DNA from: CAZNPW01 sp964575185
GTDB taxonomy: Bacteria > Pseudomonadota > Alphaproteobacteria > Rhodobacterales > Rhodobacteraceae
Direction: 5' to 3'
DNA: 63,769 nucleotides
Assembly (NCBI GenBank): GCA_964575185.1
Contig: CAZNPW010000011.1
Span: forward strand, 1-63,769
Shown here: positions 50,258 through 58,802 of the stretch, piece after piece
Numbering within the stretch: position 1 is the stretch's first letter
Layout of the letters: each line of letters starts with the position of its first letter
Notes under the pieces: model-generated
Seen by the model: only the letters and a program-made list of their open reading frames with translations
The model's database searches: none
Told to the model about the DNA's origin: nothing
Program-made: the position numbers and the translations under genes

Positions 50258-50953
50258 ATGTATCGCTCATTTGTGTCCCTGGAGGAGCTGGGGCGCGCCG
50301 CGCAGCGCATCTTCGCGCCCTTTGCTTACCGGGAGGTTGCGATGGCCCGTTTCGTGCCCGTCTGCGCGGGCGAGGCGCTGGTGCTGGCGCAGCGCCACCC
50401 GGTCGTCTGGCGGCGCGACGGCGCGGGCGGGATGGAGCTCATCGCGGTGCGCGGCCTGCACCCCGAGACCGAGGTGCCGGGCATCCTGACCACCGCGCGC
50501 GAAGCGCTGCCCCTTCTGCTACAGGCCTTTCCGCTGCGGTTCCGCGACGCCGCGCGGGGCGACTTCGAGATCGGGGCCGAACGCACCACCCCCCGGCGCG
50601 AGATGGATGCGGGGTCCTACATCTTCGACGACCGCGGCCAGATGCTGCCGGGGACCGAGCTCAAGGTCCGCGCGCTGGAGCAGTATCGCCTGACCGCGGG
50701 CCTCGCCGACGCGCTCATGGACACGGCGCTCGCGCTCGGCGCGGTGGAGCCGGTGGTCCTGCCCGCCCCGGTGGTCGAACGCTACCGCCTGCCCGATTTC
50801 GCGGCGATCCTGGCGGAGCCCGGCGACGACGCGCTGCTGCGCGACATCCCCCCGGCGCTGTGGCCCGTCGCGGCGCGGTTCCTCGCGGCGCAGCGGCTGT
50901 CGCTGCACCAGATGGGGCGGCTGATCGGCCTGGCCGAGGCGGCGGGCGCATGA
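50258..50953 (+). CDS. SapC-like protein 1
   Basis: 231-residue protein resembling the SapC family (PF07277), named from the Campylobacter fetus S-layer export locus sapCDEF. Recognisable elements are the early FAPFAYREVAMARFVPVCAG followed by GEALVLAQRHPVVWRR, the middle block REALPLLLQAFPLRFRDA, and the EQYRLTAGLADALMDTALAL helix. No signal or membrane segment. It diverges from the type I exporter, and a second SapC-like gene starts on its stop codon (ATGA). Family function is unknown; location next to the exporter supports a role in surface-protein export. Confidence 0.8.
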   Translation: MYRSFVSLEELGRAAQRIFAPFAYREVAMARFVPVCAGEALVLAQRHPVVWRRDGAGGMELIAVRGLHPETEVPGILTTAREALPLLLQAFPLRFRDAARGDFEIGAERTTPRREMDAGSYIFDDRGQMLPGTELKVRALEQYRLTAGLADALMDTALALGAVEPVVLPAPVVERYRLPDFAAILAEPGDDALLRDIPPALWPVAARFLAAQRLSLHQMGRLIGLAEAAGA

Positions 50954-51690
50954 GCCCGTGGTGGCAGGACCTGCCCGGCGTCACCGGCACCGCGCCGCTG
51001 TCGCCCGCGGCGCTGGCGGGCTGGCCCGACCGCGCGATGGAGGATCGGCTGGCCCGGCTGAGCTTCTGCCCGGTCGCGCTTAGCGAGCTTTACGCCATCG
51101 CCCAGCACCTGCCGCTGGTCGTGCGCGAAACGCCCGAGGGGCCGGAGCTCGCCGCCGACCTGCGGCGCGAGACGCTGCAGCGCCCGGCCTTCGACGAAGG
51201 CGGGCGGCTGACCCTGCCCTACCGGCCGGTGGCGTTGCGGCAGCTTCCCTTCACCGTCGACGCGGCCGGGAGGATCCTGCGGCTGACGGACAGCGAGGCC
51301 GCGCCCGACGTCGCCCGCCCGGTCGATCTGCAGAAGCGGCTGGTCGGGATCCTTGCCGCGCAGGTCGAGGGCCGCCAGCGGATGACCCGCGCACTGGCCG
51401 CGGCCATCGCCGCGGGGCTGGTCGCGCGGCCCGCGGGCAGCAACGACGGCGCGCCCCAGGAGGTGACGCCGCGCGCGAACGAGGACCGGATCGACGACTG
51501 CACCGACCCCCTCGCGCTGCGGCTGGCGGCGGTCATGCTCTACGCCCTGAAGAACCGCCGCCAGTCCACGGCGCTGCTGTCGCCCGGCGCCCGCGCGCGC
51601 CTGTCGCTCGTCCGCGACGACCCGCTGCGCGACCGCCCGTTCCTGAGCGACGACGACGCCATCGACTTCAGCCGCCTGCAGGGCGGCTAG
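50950..51690 (+). CDS. SapC-like protein 2
   Basis: 246-residue second SapC-like protein, in the same arrangement: RLSFCPVALSELYAIAQHLP, PVALRQLPFTVDAAGRILRL, then a helical part (LVGILAAQVEGRQRMTRALA) and a distinct C-terminal extension with LLSPGARARLSLVRDDPL. The start overlaps the previous stop by four bases, and the end overlaps the convergent methyltransferase by four. The two SapC-like proteins differ clearly from each other, so this is an old duplication or a heteromeric pair. Function unknown. Confidence 0.78.
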   Translation: MSPWWQDLPGVTGTAPLSPAALAGWPDRAMEDRLARLSFCPVALSELYAIAQHLPLVVRETPEGPELAADLRRETLQRPAFDEGGRLTLPYRPVALRQLPFTVDAAGRILRLTDSEAAPDVARPVDLQKRLVGILAAQVEGRQRMTRALAAAIAAGLVARPAGSNDGAPQEVTPRANEDRIDDCTDPLALRLAAVMLYALKNRRQSTALLSPGARARLSLVRDDPLRDRPFLSDDDAIDFSRLQGG

Positions 51691-52379
51691 AGCTTCATCA
51701 GCGCGTTGACCTCGGCCTTGTGCGACGTCGTTCCCAGGGTCGCCACGCAGTGGAAATCGACCGACGGGCCCTTGACCGACCGCACCTCGGCGAACCCCGC
51801 CTTCAGCAGGCGTTCGGCAAGCGAGCTTTCGGTGAAGCCGGTCCTGTGCGCCATCAGCACGTCGCCCTTTTCGACCGACGCGCGGTGGCCGTAGATCACG
51901 TCCAGCACCCGGATCGGGCCGGCGGGCGACTGGTAGATGTCGCGCTCCAGATCGTCCTCGGCGATCAGCCGGGCGACCTGGGCGAGGTCGGGGCACTTGA
52001 ACACCGCCGCCCCGTCGGGCCGCAGGATCCGCGCGACCTCGGCCAGGACGGCATCGACCTGGTGGTCGAAGAAGTGCTCGATCACATGGCTGAGCAGGAT
52101 CAGGTCGGCGCTGTCGTCCTCGACCTTGCCGCGCAGGTCGGTCAGGTCGGCCAGGATGTCGGGCCGCGCGGCGGGGTTCAGGTCCACCCGCACCTCGGTG
52201 CAGGCGACCAGCGGATGGTCGGCGGGCAGGTCCTTCAGGATCCGCTTCGCCCCGGCGCCGAGGTTGTAGAGCGTCAGCGGCCGCGGGGCGGCAGGCGCAT
52301 CCGCCGCGGGCGGGGCTGCGGTCGTCGGCGCGGCTTCGGGCAGGGGGTCGGGGGGCGTGTCGGCGGGCATCACATCCAT
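51687..52379 (-). CDS. Class I SAM-dependent methyltransferase
   Basis: 230 residues. A proline/alanine-rich leader (residues 1-35) precedes a Methyltransf_11-like fold: LTLYNLGAGAKRILKDLPAD takes the place of the usual GxGxG motif I, VRVDLNPAARPDILADLTDL binds the cofactor ribose, and SADLILLSHVIEHFFDHQVD with RILRPDGAAVFKCPDL are the later motifs. It follows the GT2 gene with an overlap (start 52379 or 52370 against stop 52370), so it is likely a modifying enzyme of the same surface glycan. Convergent with the SapC-like pair. Confidence 0.83.
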   Translation of the reverse strand: MDVMPADTPPDPLPEAAPTTAAPPAADAPAAPRPLTLYNLGAGAKRILKDLPADHPLVACTEVRVDLNPAARPDILADLTDLRGKVEDDSADLILLSHVIEHFFDHQVDAVLAEVARILRPDGAAVFKCPDLAQVARLIAEDDLERDIYQSPAGPIRVLDVIYGHRASVEKGDVLMAHRTGFTESSLAERLLKAGFAEVRSVKGPSVDFHCVATLGTTSHKAEVNALMKL

Positions 52380-54514
52380 CCAGGCAGGTCGGCGCTCGGC
52401 CGTACCACGGCGCGGCGGGGGCCGGGCGCGCGGTGCACCGTCGCCAGCGCCCGATAGGGCAAGGTGTCGGTCGAATACAACGGGTGATAGAACGGATCGT
52501 CGCGCAGCACGTCGCGCCAGCGCAGCCGCAGCGCGTCGAGCTCGCGCCCCAGCCGATGCGCGGCGGGGGTGTGCCGCTCGCGCCCGCGGCTGGCGCTTTC
52601 GTCGTGGCGGACGTGCACATGGGGCGTGAAGATCACCCGGTGGCCCGCCGCGCGCAGCCGCAGGCAGTAGTCGACGTCGTTGAAGTTGACCGCAAAGCGC
52701 GTCTCGTCGAAGCCGCCCATGTCGAGGAACAGCCGCCGCCGCGTCATCATCAGCGCCCCGGTCACCGCCGCCACGTCGCGCGCCACGCGCAGAAGGTCGG
52801 CGTGGCCGGGGTCGCCCAGCATCCGGTCCTCGAAGGCGTGGACGGGCGCGGCGGCGGGGCCCAGGACGACCCCGCCGTGCTGGATGATGTCGGACCCGCG
52901 GATCATCAGCGGCCCCGCGGCACCGACATCGGGCGCGGCCAGGCGGCCGGCGAGCTCGGCAAGCACACCCGGCACGGGAAAGCTCACGTCGTTGTTCAGG
53001 AACACCAGGTGATCGGCCCGGGCATGCTCGGCGGCGAGGTTGTTCATCAGCGCGAAGTTGAAGCCGCCGTCGTACTCCAGCACGCGCGCGCCCCCGTCCT
53101 CGAGCCCCGCGAGGATGGTGCGGGCGGCGGGGTCGGTGGTGCCGTTGTCCACGATGACGAGATCGATCGCCATGTCGGCGTTCTGCGCCGCCAGCGTCGC
53201 CGTGCAGGCCTGCAAGAGGTTGCCCCTGTCCTTCGTCGGGATGATGACGCTGACCGCCCGGTCGGCGACGGGGCGGCGGATGTGCACCGACGGGAAGGTG
53301 CCGCCGGGGCGCAGGTCCAGCGCGGTGCCCGCCGGCAACCCCGCCGCGCCCAGCGCGCGCAGCAGCGCGTCGCCCGCGCCGGCGAGCCCGGCCTCGTCCA
53401 GCACGCCGGCCGGGTGCGGCACATGCAGGACGCGGGCGGGGTCGAGCCCCGCCATCGCGGCCACCATCACCTCGAAGACCGACTGCGCGGCTTCGGCGAC
53501 GGCGGCGGGGACCAGCATCATCAGCGCGGGATACCCCTGTTCCAGCGCGCGTTCGGCATCCCAGGCGGGGAGTAGCCACGGGAACAGGTCGGCCCCGCGC
53601 CGCGCGGCCAGGTCGAACAGGATGAGGTCGGCCCCCGCCGCGGCCTCCTTCCACGCCGGAAGCTGCGCGAGCGGCGTGACCGCCGCGTGGTGCACCAGCG
53701 CCCAGCCGCCCATCGCCCGGACCGTGCCGTCGGCCAGCCGCCGGTCCTGCGGGCGCGGCGGGGCCAGCCGCGCGAGGCCGGGGTAAAGCCGCCCATAGGC
53801 GGTCAGCGGCATGCTGTTGCCGCCCAGCCGGTCGAGCATCATGTCGGCCTGCGGCCCGCCGCCCGCCACCCGCCGCAGCGCGTCGCGGAAGCGGTCGGGG
53901 AAGGCCATGAAGGGCACCGGGCTGCCCTTCAGCGGCACGCCGGTCGACGTCTCCACCCGCAGCGCGCGCGGCTGCCCGTCCGCGAGCGCTGCATCGACCG
54001 TCAGGTCGAAGGCGACGTGCCGCCCGGCGGGCGACGCCGGGTCGCCGATGTGCTGCCAGCGGTAGACGCGCGTGCGCGCGACGATGCGGTCGCCGTCGAA
54101 GGCCAGCACCTCGTAGGACGGGGCCGCGGTCACCGCGCTGTCGAGCACCCCCGTCAGCGTCAGCCCCGCCGCGTGGCGCACGAACCCCGCCCGGTCGCGG
54201 GCGGCGGGGTCGAGCCAGTCGTCCCGCCCGACCATGGCGACCTCGCCCAGCACCGTGCCGTCGTTGGCGACGGTCACGGCCAGCACGTCCTCCTGCCCCA
54301 GCACGGGCAGGTTGACGTCGAACGCGAAGCCGCAGTCGGGCGGAGTGCCGGGGGCTGCGCCGTCGGGCGTGTCGGCGTCGGCCGTGCGGTGCGCCACGGG
54401 CGCGCCGTTGACCGTAAGGCTCACGACCCAGCGCAGGTCGGGGCGGTCGGGGTCGACCACGTGGCCGGTCAGGAGGCCCGGCCGCCAGGCCTTCACGTCA
54501 GAAAGAAACGCCAT
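52370..54514 (-). CDS. Large glycosyltransferase, GT2 domain at C-terminal half
   Basis: 714 residues. The GT-A catalytic domain starts near residue 421 (AVSVIIPTKDRGNLLQACTA) with LVIVDNGTTD and the DxD-type VFLNNDVSFPVPGV near 505, the O-antigen/rhamnosyl-transferase kind. FNDVDYCLRLRAAGHRV belongs to the acceptor side. The N-terminal 400 residues are of unknown fold with short beta strands (HVVDPDRPDLRWVVSLTVNG). Start ATG 54514 overlaps the upstream transferase gene by 17 bases. Together with the methyltransferase and the other GT2 gene it forms a surface-glycan unit next to the secretion genes. Confidence 0.87.
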   Translation of the reverse strand: MAFLSDVKAWRPGLLTGHVVDPDRPDLRWVVSLTVNGAPVAHRTADADTPDGAAPGTPPDCGFAFDVNLPVLGQEDVLAVTVANDGTVLGEVAMVGRDDWLDPAARDRAGFVRHAAGLTLTGVLDSAVTAAPSYEVLAFDGDRIVARTRVYRWQHIGDPASPAGRHVAFDLTVDAALADGQPRALRVETSTGVPLKGSPVPFMAFPDRFRDALRRVAGGGPQADMMLDRLGGNSMPLTAYGRLYPGLARLAPPRPQDRRLADGTVRAMGGWALVHHAAVTPLAQLPAWKEAAAGADLILFDLAARRGADLFPWLLPAWDAERALEQGYPALMMLVPAAVAEAAQSVFEVMVAAMAGLDPARVLHVPHPAGVLDEAGLAGAGDALLRALGAAGLPAGTALDLRPGGTFPSVHIRRPVADRAVSVIIPTKDRGNLLQACTATLAAQNADMAIDLVIVDNGTTDPAARTILAGLEDGGARVLEYDGGFNFALMNNLAAEHARADHLVFLNNDVSFPVPGVLAELAGRLAAPDVGAAGPLMIRGSDIIQHGGVVLGPAAAPVHAFEDRMLGDPGHADLLRVARDVAAVTGALMMTRRRLFLDMGGFDETRFAVNFNDVDYCLRLRAAGHRVIFTPHVHVRHDESASRGRERHTPAAHRLGRELDALRLRWRDVLRDDPFYHPLYSTDTLPYRALATVHRAPGPRRAVVRPSADLPGWM

Positions 54515-56198
54515 CCGCCGCCCGTTCCAGCGCCCGCCGCAGGGTCGCGGCAAGGCGTCGGGCCATGTCGTCCGCACCGGGCCCCGGCGTCAAGTCGGCA
54601 AGGTCCGCCCCCCCGCCATCGACCAGCCGCAGCCCCGGCCCCGGCCCCGCCTGCCCCGTCAGGCGATGCGCCGCCCGCAGCCGCAGCCCGGCCGCATGCA
54701 GGTCGGCGCGCGCCACGGGAAAGACCCCCGCCGCCCGCAGCGGGGCCGCGACCGCCCGCCACGCCGGACGCGGCCCGTCGACGGGCAGGACCTGCGGCGG
54801 CAGCCCGATCCCGGCCGTGCCTCCCGCCACCTCAGGGGCAGCGCGCGGGGCAAGCCCCGCCGCCGCGGTCAGCCGGTCGCGGAACGGGGCCAGCGGGTCG
54901 ACCAGCGCAAAGCGCAGATACTCCGCCGGATAGCCCGGATGCCGCGCCGCGATGCGGCGGCGGTTCGCGGCGACGAGCCGCGCCTTCGCCGCGCCGAAGC
55001 TTACCGACCCGACGTGGCCCACGAAGCAGTCCACCGCCGCCACATGCCGGAACCCCCGCATCCGGGCGCGCAGGCAGAAGTCGACCTCTTCGTAATAGCC
55101 CGCGTCGTAATGCGGCGACAGCGCCCCGGTCGCGGCCAGGCAGGCACCCGCGATCAGCATGCAGAACCCGTTGCCCGTCGGCACGTCGACCGCAAGCCCC
55201 CGGTTCCGCCGCGCGGCCTGCACCGCGATGGCGGTGCAGGCGGCGGGGTCGGGCATCGCATGCGCGGTGTTCGGCGCGGGGACCGAGAAGGTGCCGCCGT
55301 TGTTCGTCAGCGGCGTGACGGTGCCGATGGTCGGATCGGCGAGATGCGCCAGCAGCCGCCGCAGCGTGCCGGGGGGCAGCCAGGTGTCGGCGTTCAGAAG
55401 GAGGACCGGCCCGCGGCCCACCTGCCCCAGGCCAAGGTTGACCGCCCCGGTGAAACCCAGCGGCGCGGGCGTCCGCAGCACGGTCACGCCGCTGCGGTCG
55501 GCCCAGTCGCGCAAGACGCGCGCCGTCGCGGGCAGGTCGGAGCGATCGTCGACGATCACGACGCGGCTGCCGGGCAGATCCGCGACCTCTGCCGCCAGCG
55601 ACGCGAGGCACGCCTCCAGCACCGCGCCGCCGTCCTTGACCGGCAGGACGATCCACAGCGGGGCCTCGGCGTCGGCCGCCGCCACCACCGGAACCTGCGG
55701 CAGCGGCGTGACGGTGACGGTGCGGGCCGCGCCGCCCGCCGCCAGCGACACCTCGCGCGCAGCGTCGGGCGCCCGGGCCAGGAAGTAGTCCACCGCCCGC
55801 AGCGCCCCCGCCCGCCCCAGGCCCTGCGGCAGGTCGTCGTCCGTGACCCCGCCCAGCGTGATCGCCGTGGCCGCGGTCTGCAGCAATGTCAGCCGCAAGG
55901 TCGCGGGCAGGTCGCAAAGCAGAGCCAGCGGCAGTTGCTCCGCGTCGACCGACCGCAGCGCGGCCTGCCGCAGGTTCGGCGCGGCGAAGGGCGAGGCGAC
56001 GACCTCGCAGGCGAGGTCGTGGCCCGCCGCGCCCGACAGCTCGGCGAGCGTCAGCAGCGCCAGCGGGTCGGTCGGATCGGCCGCGACCGCGGCCTCGGCG
56101 TCGCGGACGGCCGCGCGGGGGCACCCGGCGCGGGCAAGAAGCCGCGCGCGCCCGGCCAGCCGCGCCGCATCCGCAACCGCCGCCAGCCCCCCCTGCAT
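54498..56198 (-). CDS. Glycosyltransferase, GT2 family
   Basis: 566 residues. A helical, TPR-like N-terminal part (about 1-165, repeats such as AARLAGRARLLARAGCPRAA) is followed by a GT-A domain: LWIVLPVKDGGAVLEACLAS near residue 181, VVIVDDRSDLPATA, the metal-binding LLLNADTWLPPG near 268, and GYYEEVDFCLRARMRGFRHV. The C-terminal 120 residues resemble part of the next gene product. The frame stays open upstream into the spacer; ATG 56198 is the first usable ATG, although an earlier unusual start cannot be excluded. It stops inside the next GT2 gene. Confidence 0.84.
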   Translation of the reverse strand: MQGGLAAVADAARLAGRARLLARAGCPRAAVRDAEAAVAADPTDPLALLTLAELSGAAGHDLACEVVASPFAAPNLRQAALRSVDAEQLPLALLCDLPATLRLTLLQTAATAITLGGVTDDDLPQGLGRAGALRAVDYFLARAPDAAREVSLAAGGAARTVTVTPLPQVPVVAAADAEAPLWIVLPVKDGGAVLEACLASLAAEVADLPGSRVVIVDDRSDLPATARVLRDWADRSGVTVLRTPAPLGFTGAVNLGLGQVGRGPVLLLNADTWLPPGTLRRLLAHLADPTIGTVTPLTNNGGTFSVPAPNTAHAMPDPAACTAIAVQAARRNRGLAVDVPTGNGFCMLIAGACLAATGALSPHYDAGYYEEVDFCLRARMRGFRHVAAVDCFVGHVGSVSFGAAKARLVAANRRRIAARHPGYPAEYLRFALVDPLAPFRDRLTAAAGLAPRAAPEVAGGTAGIGLPPQVLPVDGPRPAWRAVAAPLRAAGVFPVARADLHAAGLRLRAAHRLTGQAGPGPGLRLVDGGGADLADLTPGPGADDMARRLAATLRRALERAADGVSF

Positions 56199-56298
56199 CC
56201 CGAGCAGCGCGGCGAGATCGGCGTCCGTCCCCGCCCAGGGCTCGGAAATGACAGCGGCCGCCCCGGGTGTGGGGCGGCCGCTCTCGATGTCGGTCCGG

Positions 56299-57405
56299 TC
56301 AGAGATCGATCGATCCGTCGTCGAACCGGGCGCGTTCCACACCGCTGATGGTGATGAACGTGCCGTCCGCGAAGGTGATGATCGTGTTGCCGCCCGAGGT
56401 CGTGATGGTGACATCCGCCTCGTTCGCATCGACCACGACCACGTCGGTTCCGAGGCCGCCCTGGACCGTGTCGCCGGCCCCGGCCACGAGCGTGTCGTTG
56501 CCCGCGTTGCCGCGCAGCGTGTCGTTGCCCGCGCCGCCCGAGATCCGGTCGTCGCCCGTGCCGCCCGACACGAAGTCGTTGCCCGCGCCGCCGAACAGCG
56601 TGTCGTCGGCCGCGCCGCCGAACAGCGTGTCGTTGCCCTCGCCGCCGAACAGCACGTCGCGGTTGGCATCGGCCACCAGGTTGTCGTTGCCTCCGGCCCC
56701 GAACATCGTGTCGAAGCCGTTGCCGCCGAACAGCGTGTCGTCGTCGGCACCGCCGTCCATCAGGTCGTTGCCGAGCCCGCCGACCAGCAGGTCGTTACCC
56801 AGCCCGCCCAGCATGGTGTCGCTGCCGTCGCCGCCATACAGCGTGTCGTTGCCGCCGCCGCCGACCAGGCTGTCGTTGCCCGCGCCCGCCGTCAGCAGGT
56901 CGTCGCCCGCGCCGCCGAAGAGCGTGTCGTTGCCCGCGCCCCGCAGGCCTGCCGTCTTGTCGGCTCGGCCGCCCGCGGGGAAGAACCGGCANNNNNNNNN
57001 NCCGCCGAACAGGTGGTCGTCGCCGTCGTCCCCGGCCAGAAGGTCGTCGCCTTCGTTTCCGCCGATCGTGTCGTTGCCAGCCCCACCGAGCACGGTGTCG
57101 TTGCCGTCGCGCATCCGCACGACGTCATCGTCCTCGGTGCCGTCGTAAAGCGTGCTGTTGTTCCCGTCGACGGTGAAGAGGTCGATCTCGCCCACGACCT
57201 GCACGGTCGCGAAGCCGTCGCCGTTGTCGCGCACCCAGACGTCGATACCGTTCGGGATCGCCTCGCCCGTGCCGATCGTCGCCACGTCGATCGGGAAGGT
57301 TCCTTCGACCGAGGCGATGACCCGGTCAACCATGTCCTCGAAAAACCCCAGCGCCAGAAGATAGGCGCGGAGGTCAAAGGCATTCTCATATTCGCTGATC
57401 GCCAC
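56299..57405 (-). CDS. RTX calcium-binding protein, interrupted by an assembly gap
   Basis: About 368 codons including a 10-N run. The start is GTG 57405 with GGAGGTG seven bases upstream. An N-terminal domain (AISEYENAFDLRAYLLALGF) precedes many GGxGxDxLx nonapeptides, such as GGAGNDTLFGGAADDTL, which form a calcium beta-roll. The C-terminus ends GVERARFDDGSIDL, an acidic-hydrophobic tail of the kind recognised by type I exporters. No signal peptide. The part next to the gap (56941-56991) encodes non-RTX residues (FFPAGGRADKTAGLRG) and matches an intergenic palindrome at 57730-57796, so length and continuity are uncertain; two genes are possible. Confidence 0.75.
   Translation of the reverse strand: MAISEYENAFDLRAYLLALGFFEDMVDRVIASVEGTFPIDVATIGTGEAIPNGIDVWVRDNGDGFATVQVVGEIDLFTVDGNNSTLYDGTEDDDVVRMRDGNDTVLGGAGNDTIGGNEGDDLLAGDDGDDHLFGXXXXCRFFPAGGRADKTAGLRGAGNDTLFGGAGDDLLTAGAGNDSLVGGGGNDTLYGGDGSDTMLGGLGNDLLVGGLGNDLMDGGADDDTLFGGNGFDTMFGAGGNDNLVADANRDVLFGGEGNDTLFGGAADDTLFGGAGNDFVSGGTGDDRISGGAGNDTLRGNAGNDTLVAGAGDTVQGGLGTDVVVVDANEADVTITTSGGNTIITFADGTFITISGVERARFDDGSIDL
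56941..56991 (+). repeat. Partial copy of palindromic element at the gap edge
   Basis: CCGCAGGCCTGCCGTCTTGT, CGGCTCGGCC and following bases to ACCGGCA match the intergenic element at 57730-57796 with about six mismatches. It borders the N run directly and interrupts the RTX periodicity. This is either a true insertion or a contig-end artefact caused by the repeat. Confidence 0.75.
56992..57001. other. Assembly gap (10 N)
   Basis: Ten unknown bases inside the RTX gene. Ten is probably a placeholder, so the true distance and the reading frame across it are not known. Confidence 0.95.
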
Positions 57406-57817
57406 CGGGCACCTCCGTCGGTCAGAAATTGTGTCAAGAATCGGGCCGAACCCGCGCTTTTTCCCGGCAATACAGATTAACACATCGTTCGGATAGAGGG
57501 ATTTTTAGGTATTTGGGTTAACCGTATGCGGCGGTGCAGCACTGCACAAAACTTGGGCGCGTCCCGTGCGTCCGAGCGCAGATCCGGGGCCTGAGTCGCG
57601 GGGATCGGCCACCGGCCCGCCCGACCGAGGGGCGTCGTCGCCTTCCCGCGCCGGACCGGCGGCAAGTTCTGCGGAACGGATGCCGCGCCGCGGCACGGGC
57701 CCCGCGCCCTCCGCCGCCATGCGCCGCCTTGCCGGTGCCCGCGCCCCGCAGGCCTGCCGTCTTGTCGGGTCGGCCGCCTGCGGGTAAGCACCGGCACGGT
57801 CAGCGCGGGGACGGGAC
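57406..57817. other. Non-coding region between RTX and NDUFA9-like genes
   Basis: 412 bases without a convincing gene. The RTX side has an AT-rich stretch (about 57500-57530) that is a likely promoter for the RTX gene, an inverted repeat GTGCAG-CA-CTGCAC at 57534-57547 and a TTAACC at 57519. The other side holds the palindromic element at 57730-57796, directly before the ribosome site of the next gene. The short open frames here have no ribosome sites or recognisable content. Confidence 0.7.
57730..57796 (+). repeat. Intergenic imperfect palindrome, full copy
   Basis: Outer arms TGCCGGTGC (57730-57738) and GCACCGGCA (57788-57796), inner arms CCCGCAGGC (57745-57753) and GCCTGCGGG (57776-57784), with CTGCCGTCTTGTCGGGTC between. 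It can fold to a long two-step hairpin 21 bases before the NDUFA9-like start. A second copy borders the assembly gap in the RTX gene. Confidence 0.85.
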
Positions 57818-58801
57818 ATGAACGGGCTTGTCACCATCATCGGGGGTTCGGGCTTCGTCGGGCGCTACATCGCCCGGCGCATGGCGCGCGAGGGGTGGCG
57901 CGTCCGCGTCGCCGTCCGCCGCCCGAACGAGGCGCTGTTCGTCAAGCCCTACGGGCAGGTCGGCCAGGTCGTCCCGCTGCAATGCAACATCCGTGACGAA
58001 GCCAGCCTGCGCGCGGTCATCCGGGGGGCCGACGCGGTGGTGAACTGCGTGGGCGTGCTGGCCGAGGCCGGGCGGAACACCTTCGACGCCACCCAGCATC
58101 GCGGGGCCGCGCGGGTCGCGTCGGTCGCCGCCGCCGAAGGCGTGGCGCGGCTGGTCCAGCTGTCGGCGATCGGGGCGGACGCGCGGTCCGCCAGCCGGTA
58201 TGCCGCGACCAAGGGCAGGGGCGAGGAGGCGGTTGCGGCAGCCTTCCCGGGCGCGGCGATCCTGCGCCCGTCGATCGTCTTCGGGCAGGAGGACCAGTTC
58301 TTCAACCGCTTCGCCGCGATGGCGCGGCTGGGGCCGGTGCTTCCCGTGGTGGGGGCCGACACGCGGTTCCAGCCGGTCTACGTCGACGACGTGGCCCGGG
58401 CCGCGGTGGCGGCGATCGACGGCGGGGCGGCGGGGGTCTACGAGCTCGGCGGACCCGAGGTCGCGAGCTTCCGCGCGCTGATGCAGAAGATGCTGCGCAT
58501 CATCCAGCGGCGGCGGCTTATCGTGAACGTGCCGTTTCCGGTGGCGACGGCCATGGGATTCGCCTTCGACATGACGCAGGCGCTGTCGCTGGGGCTGGTG
58601 CGCAACGGCATGATCACGCGGGACCAGGTCCGCAACCTGCGCCGCGACAACGTGGTCGCCCCGGGCGCGCGTGGCCTGGCCGACCTCGGCGTGGCGGCCG
58701 CCGACATGGACGCCGTGCTGCCCGAATACCTGTGGCGCTACCGCCGCTCGGGCCAGTTCGCGGCGATCAAGGAGTCGGCCAAGAACCTGCGGCGGTCGTA
58801 A
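57818..58801 (+). CDS. NDUFA9-like NAD(P)-binding protein (atypical SDR)
   Basis: 327-residue atypical short-chain dehydrogenase related to the complex I accessory subunit NDUFA9. The nucleotide motif is VTIIGGSGFVGRYIARRMAR, followed by VNCVGVLAEAGRNTF, VQLSAIGADARSASRYAATK and RPSIVFGQEDQFFNRFAAM. No complete SDR YxxxK catalysis is evident, in keeping with a structural NADPH-binding role in complex I or a quinone-biosynthesis role. GGGGACGGGAC precedes the ATG. uppP starts two bases after its stop. Confidence 0.88.
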   Translation: MNGLVTIIGGSGFVGRYIARRMAREGWRVRVAVRRPNEALFVKPYGQVGQVVPLQCNIRDEASLRAVIRGADAVVNCVGVLAEAGRNTFDATQHRGAARVASVAAAEGVARLVQLSAIGADARSASRYAATKGRGEEAVAAAFPGAAILRPSIVFGQEDQFFNRFAAMARLGPVLPVVGADTRFQPVYVDDVARAAVAAIDGGAAGVYELGGPEVASFRALMQKMLRIIQRRRLIVNVPFPVATAMGFAFDMTQALSLGLVRNGMITRDQVRNLRRDNVVAPGARGLADLGVAAADMDAVLPEYLWRYRRSGQFAAIKESAKNLRRS

Positions 58802-58802
58802 G

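Noticed and set aside
50258..50953. Possible signal peptide or membrane anchor on SapC-like protein 1
   Set aside because: The early hydrophobic stretch is short and broken by charged residues; soluble location is more likely.
57534..57547. Inverted repeat GTGCAG-CA-CTGCAC as a quorum-sensing (lux-type) box
   Set aside because: The arms are only six bases and do not fit the usual 18-20 bp lux-box layout; no luxR or luxI gene is nearby.
57477..57797. Short open frame (106 codons) upstream of the RTX gene
   Set aside because: No ribosome site, biased composition, and it overlaps the palindromic element; treated as non-coding.
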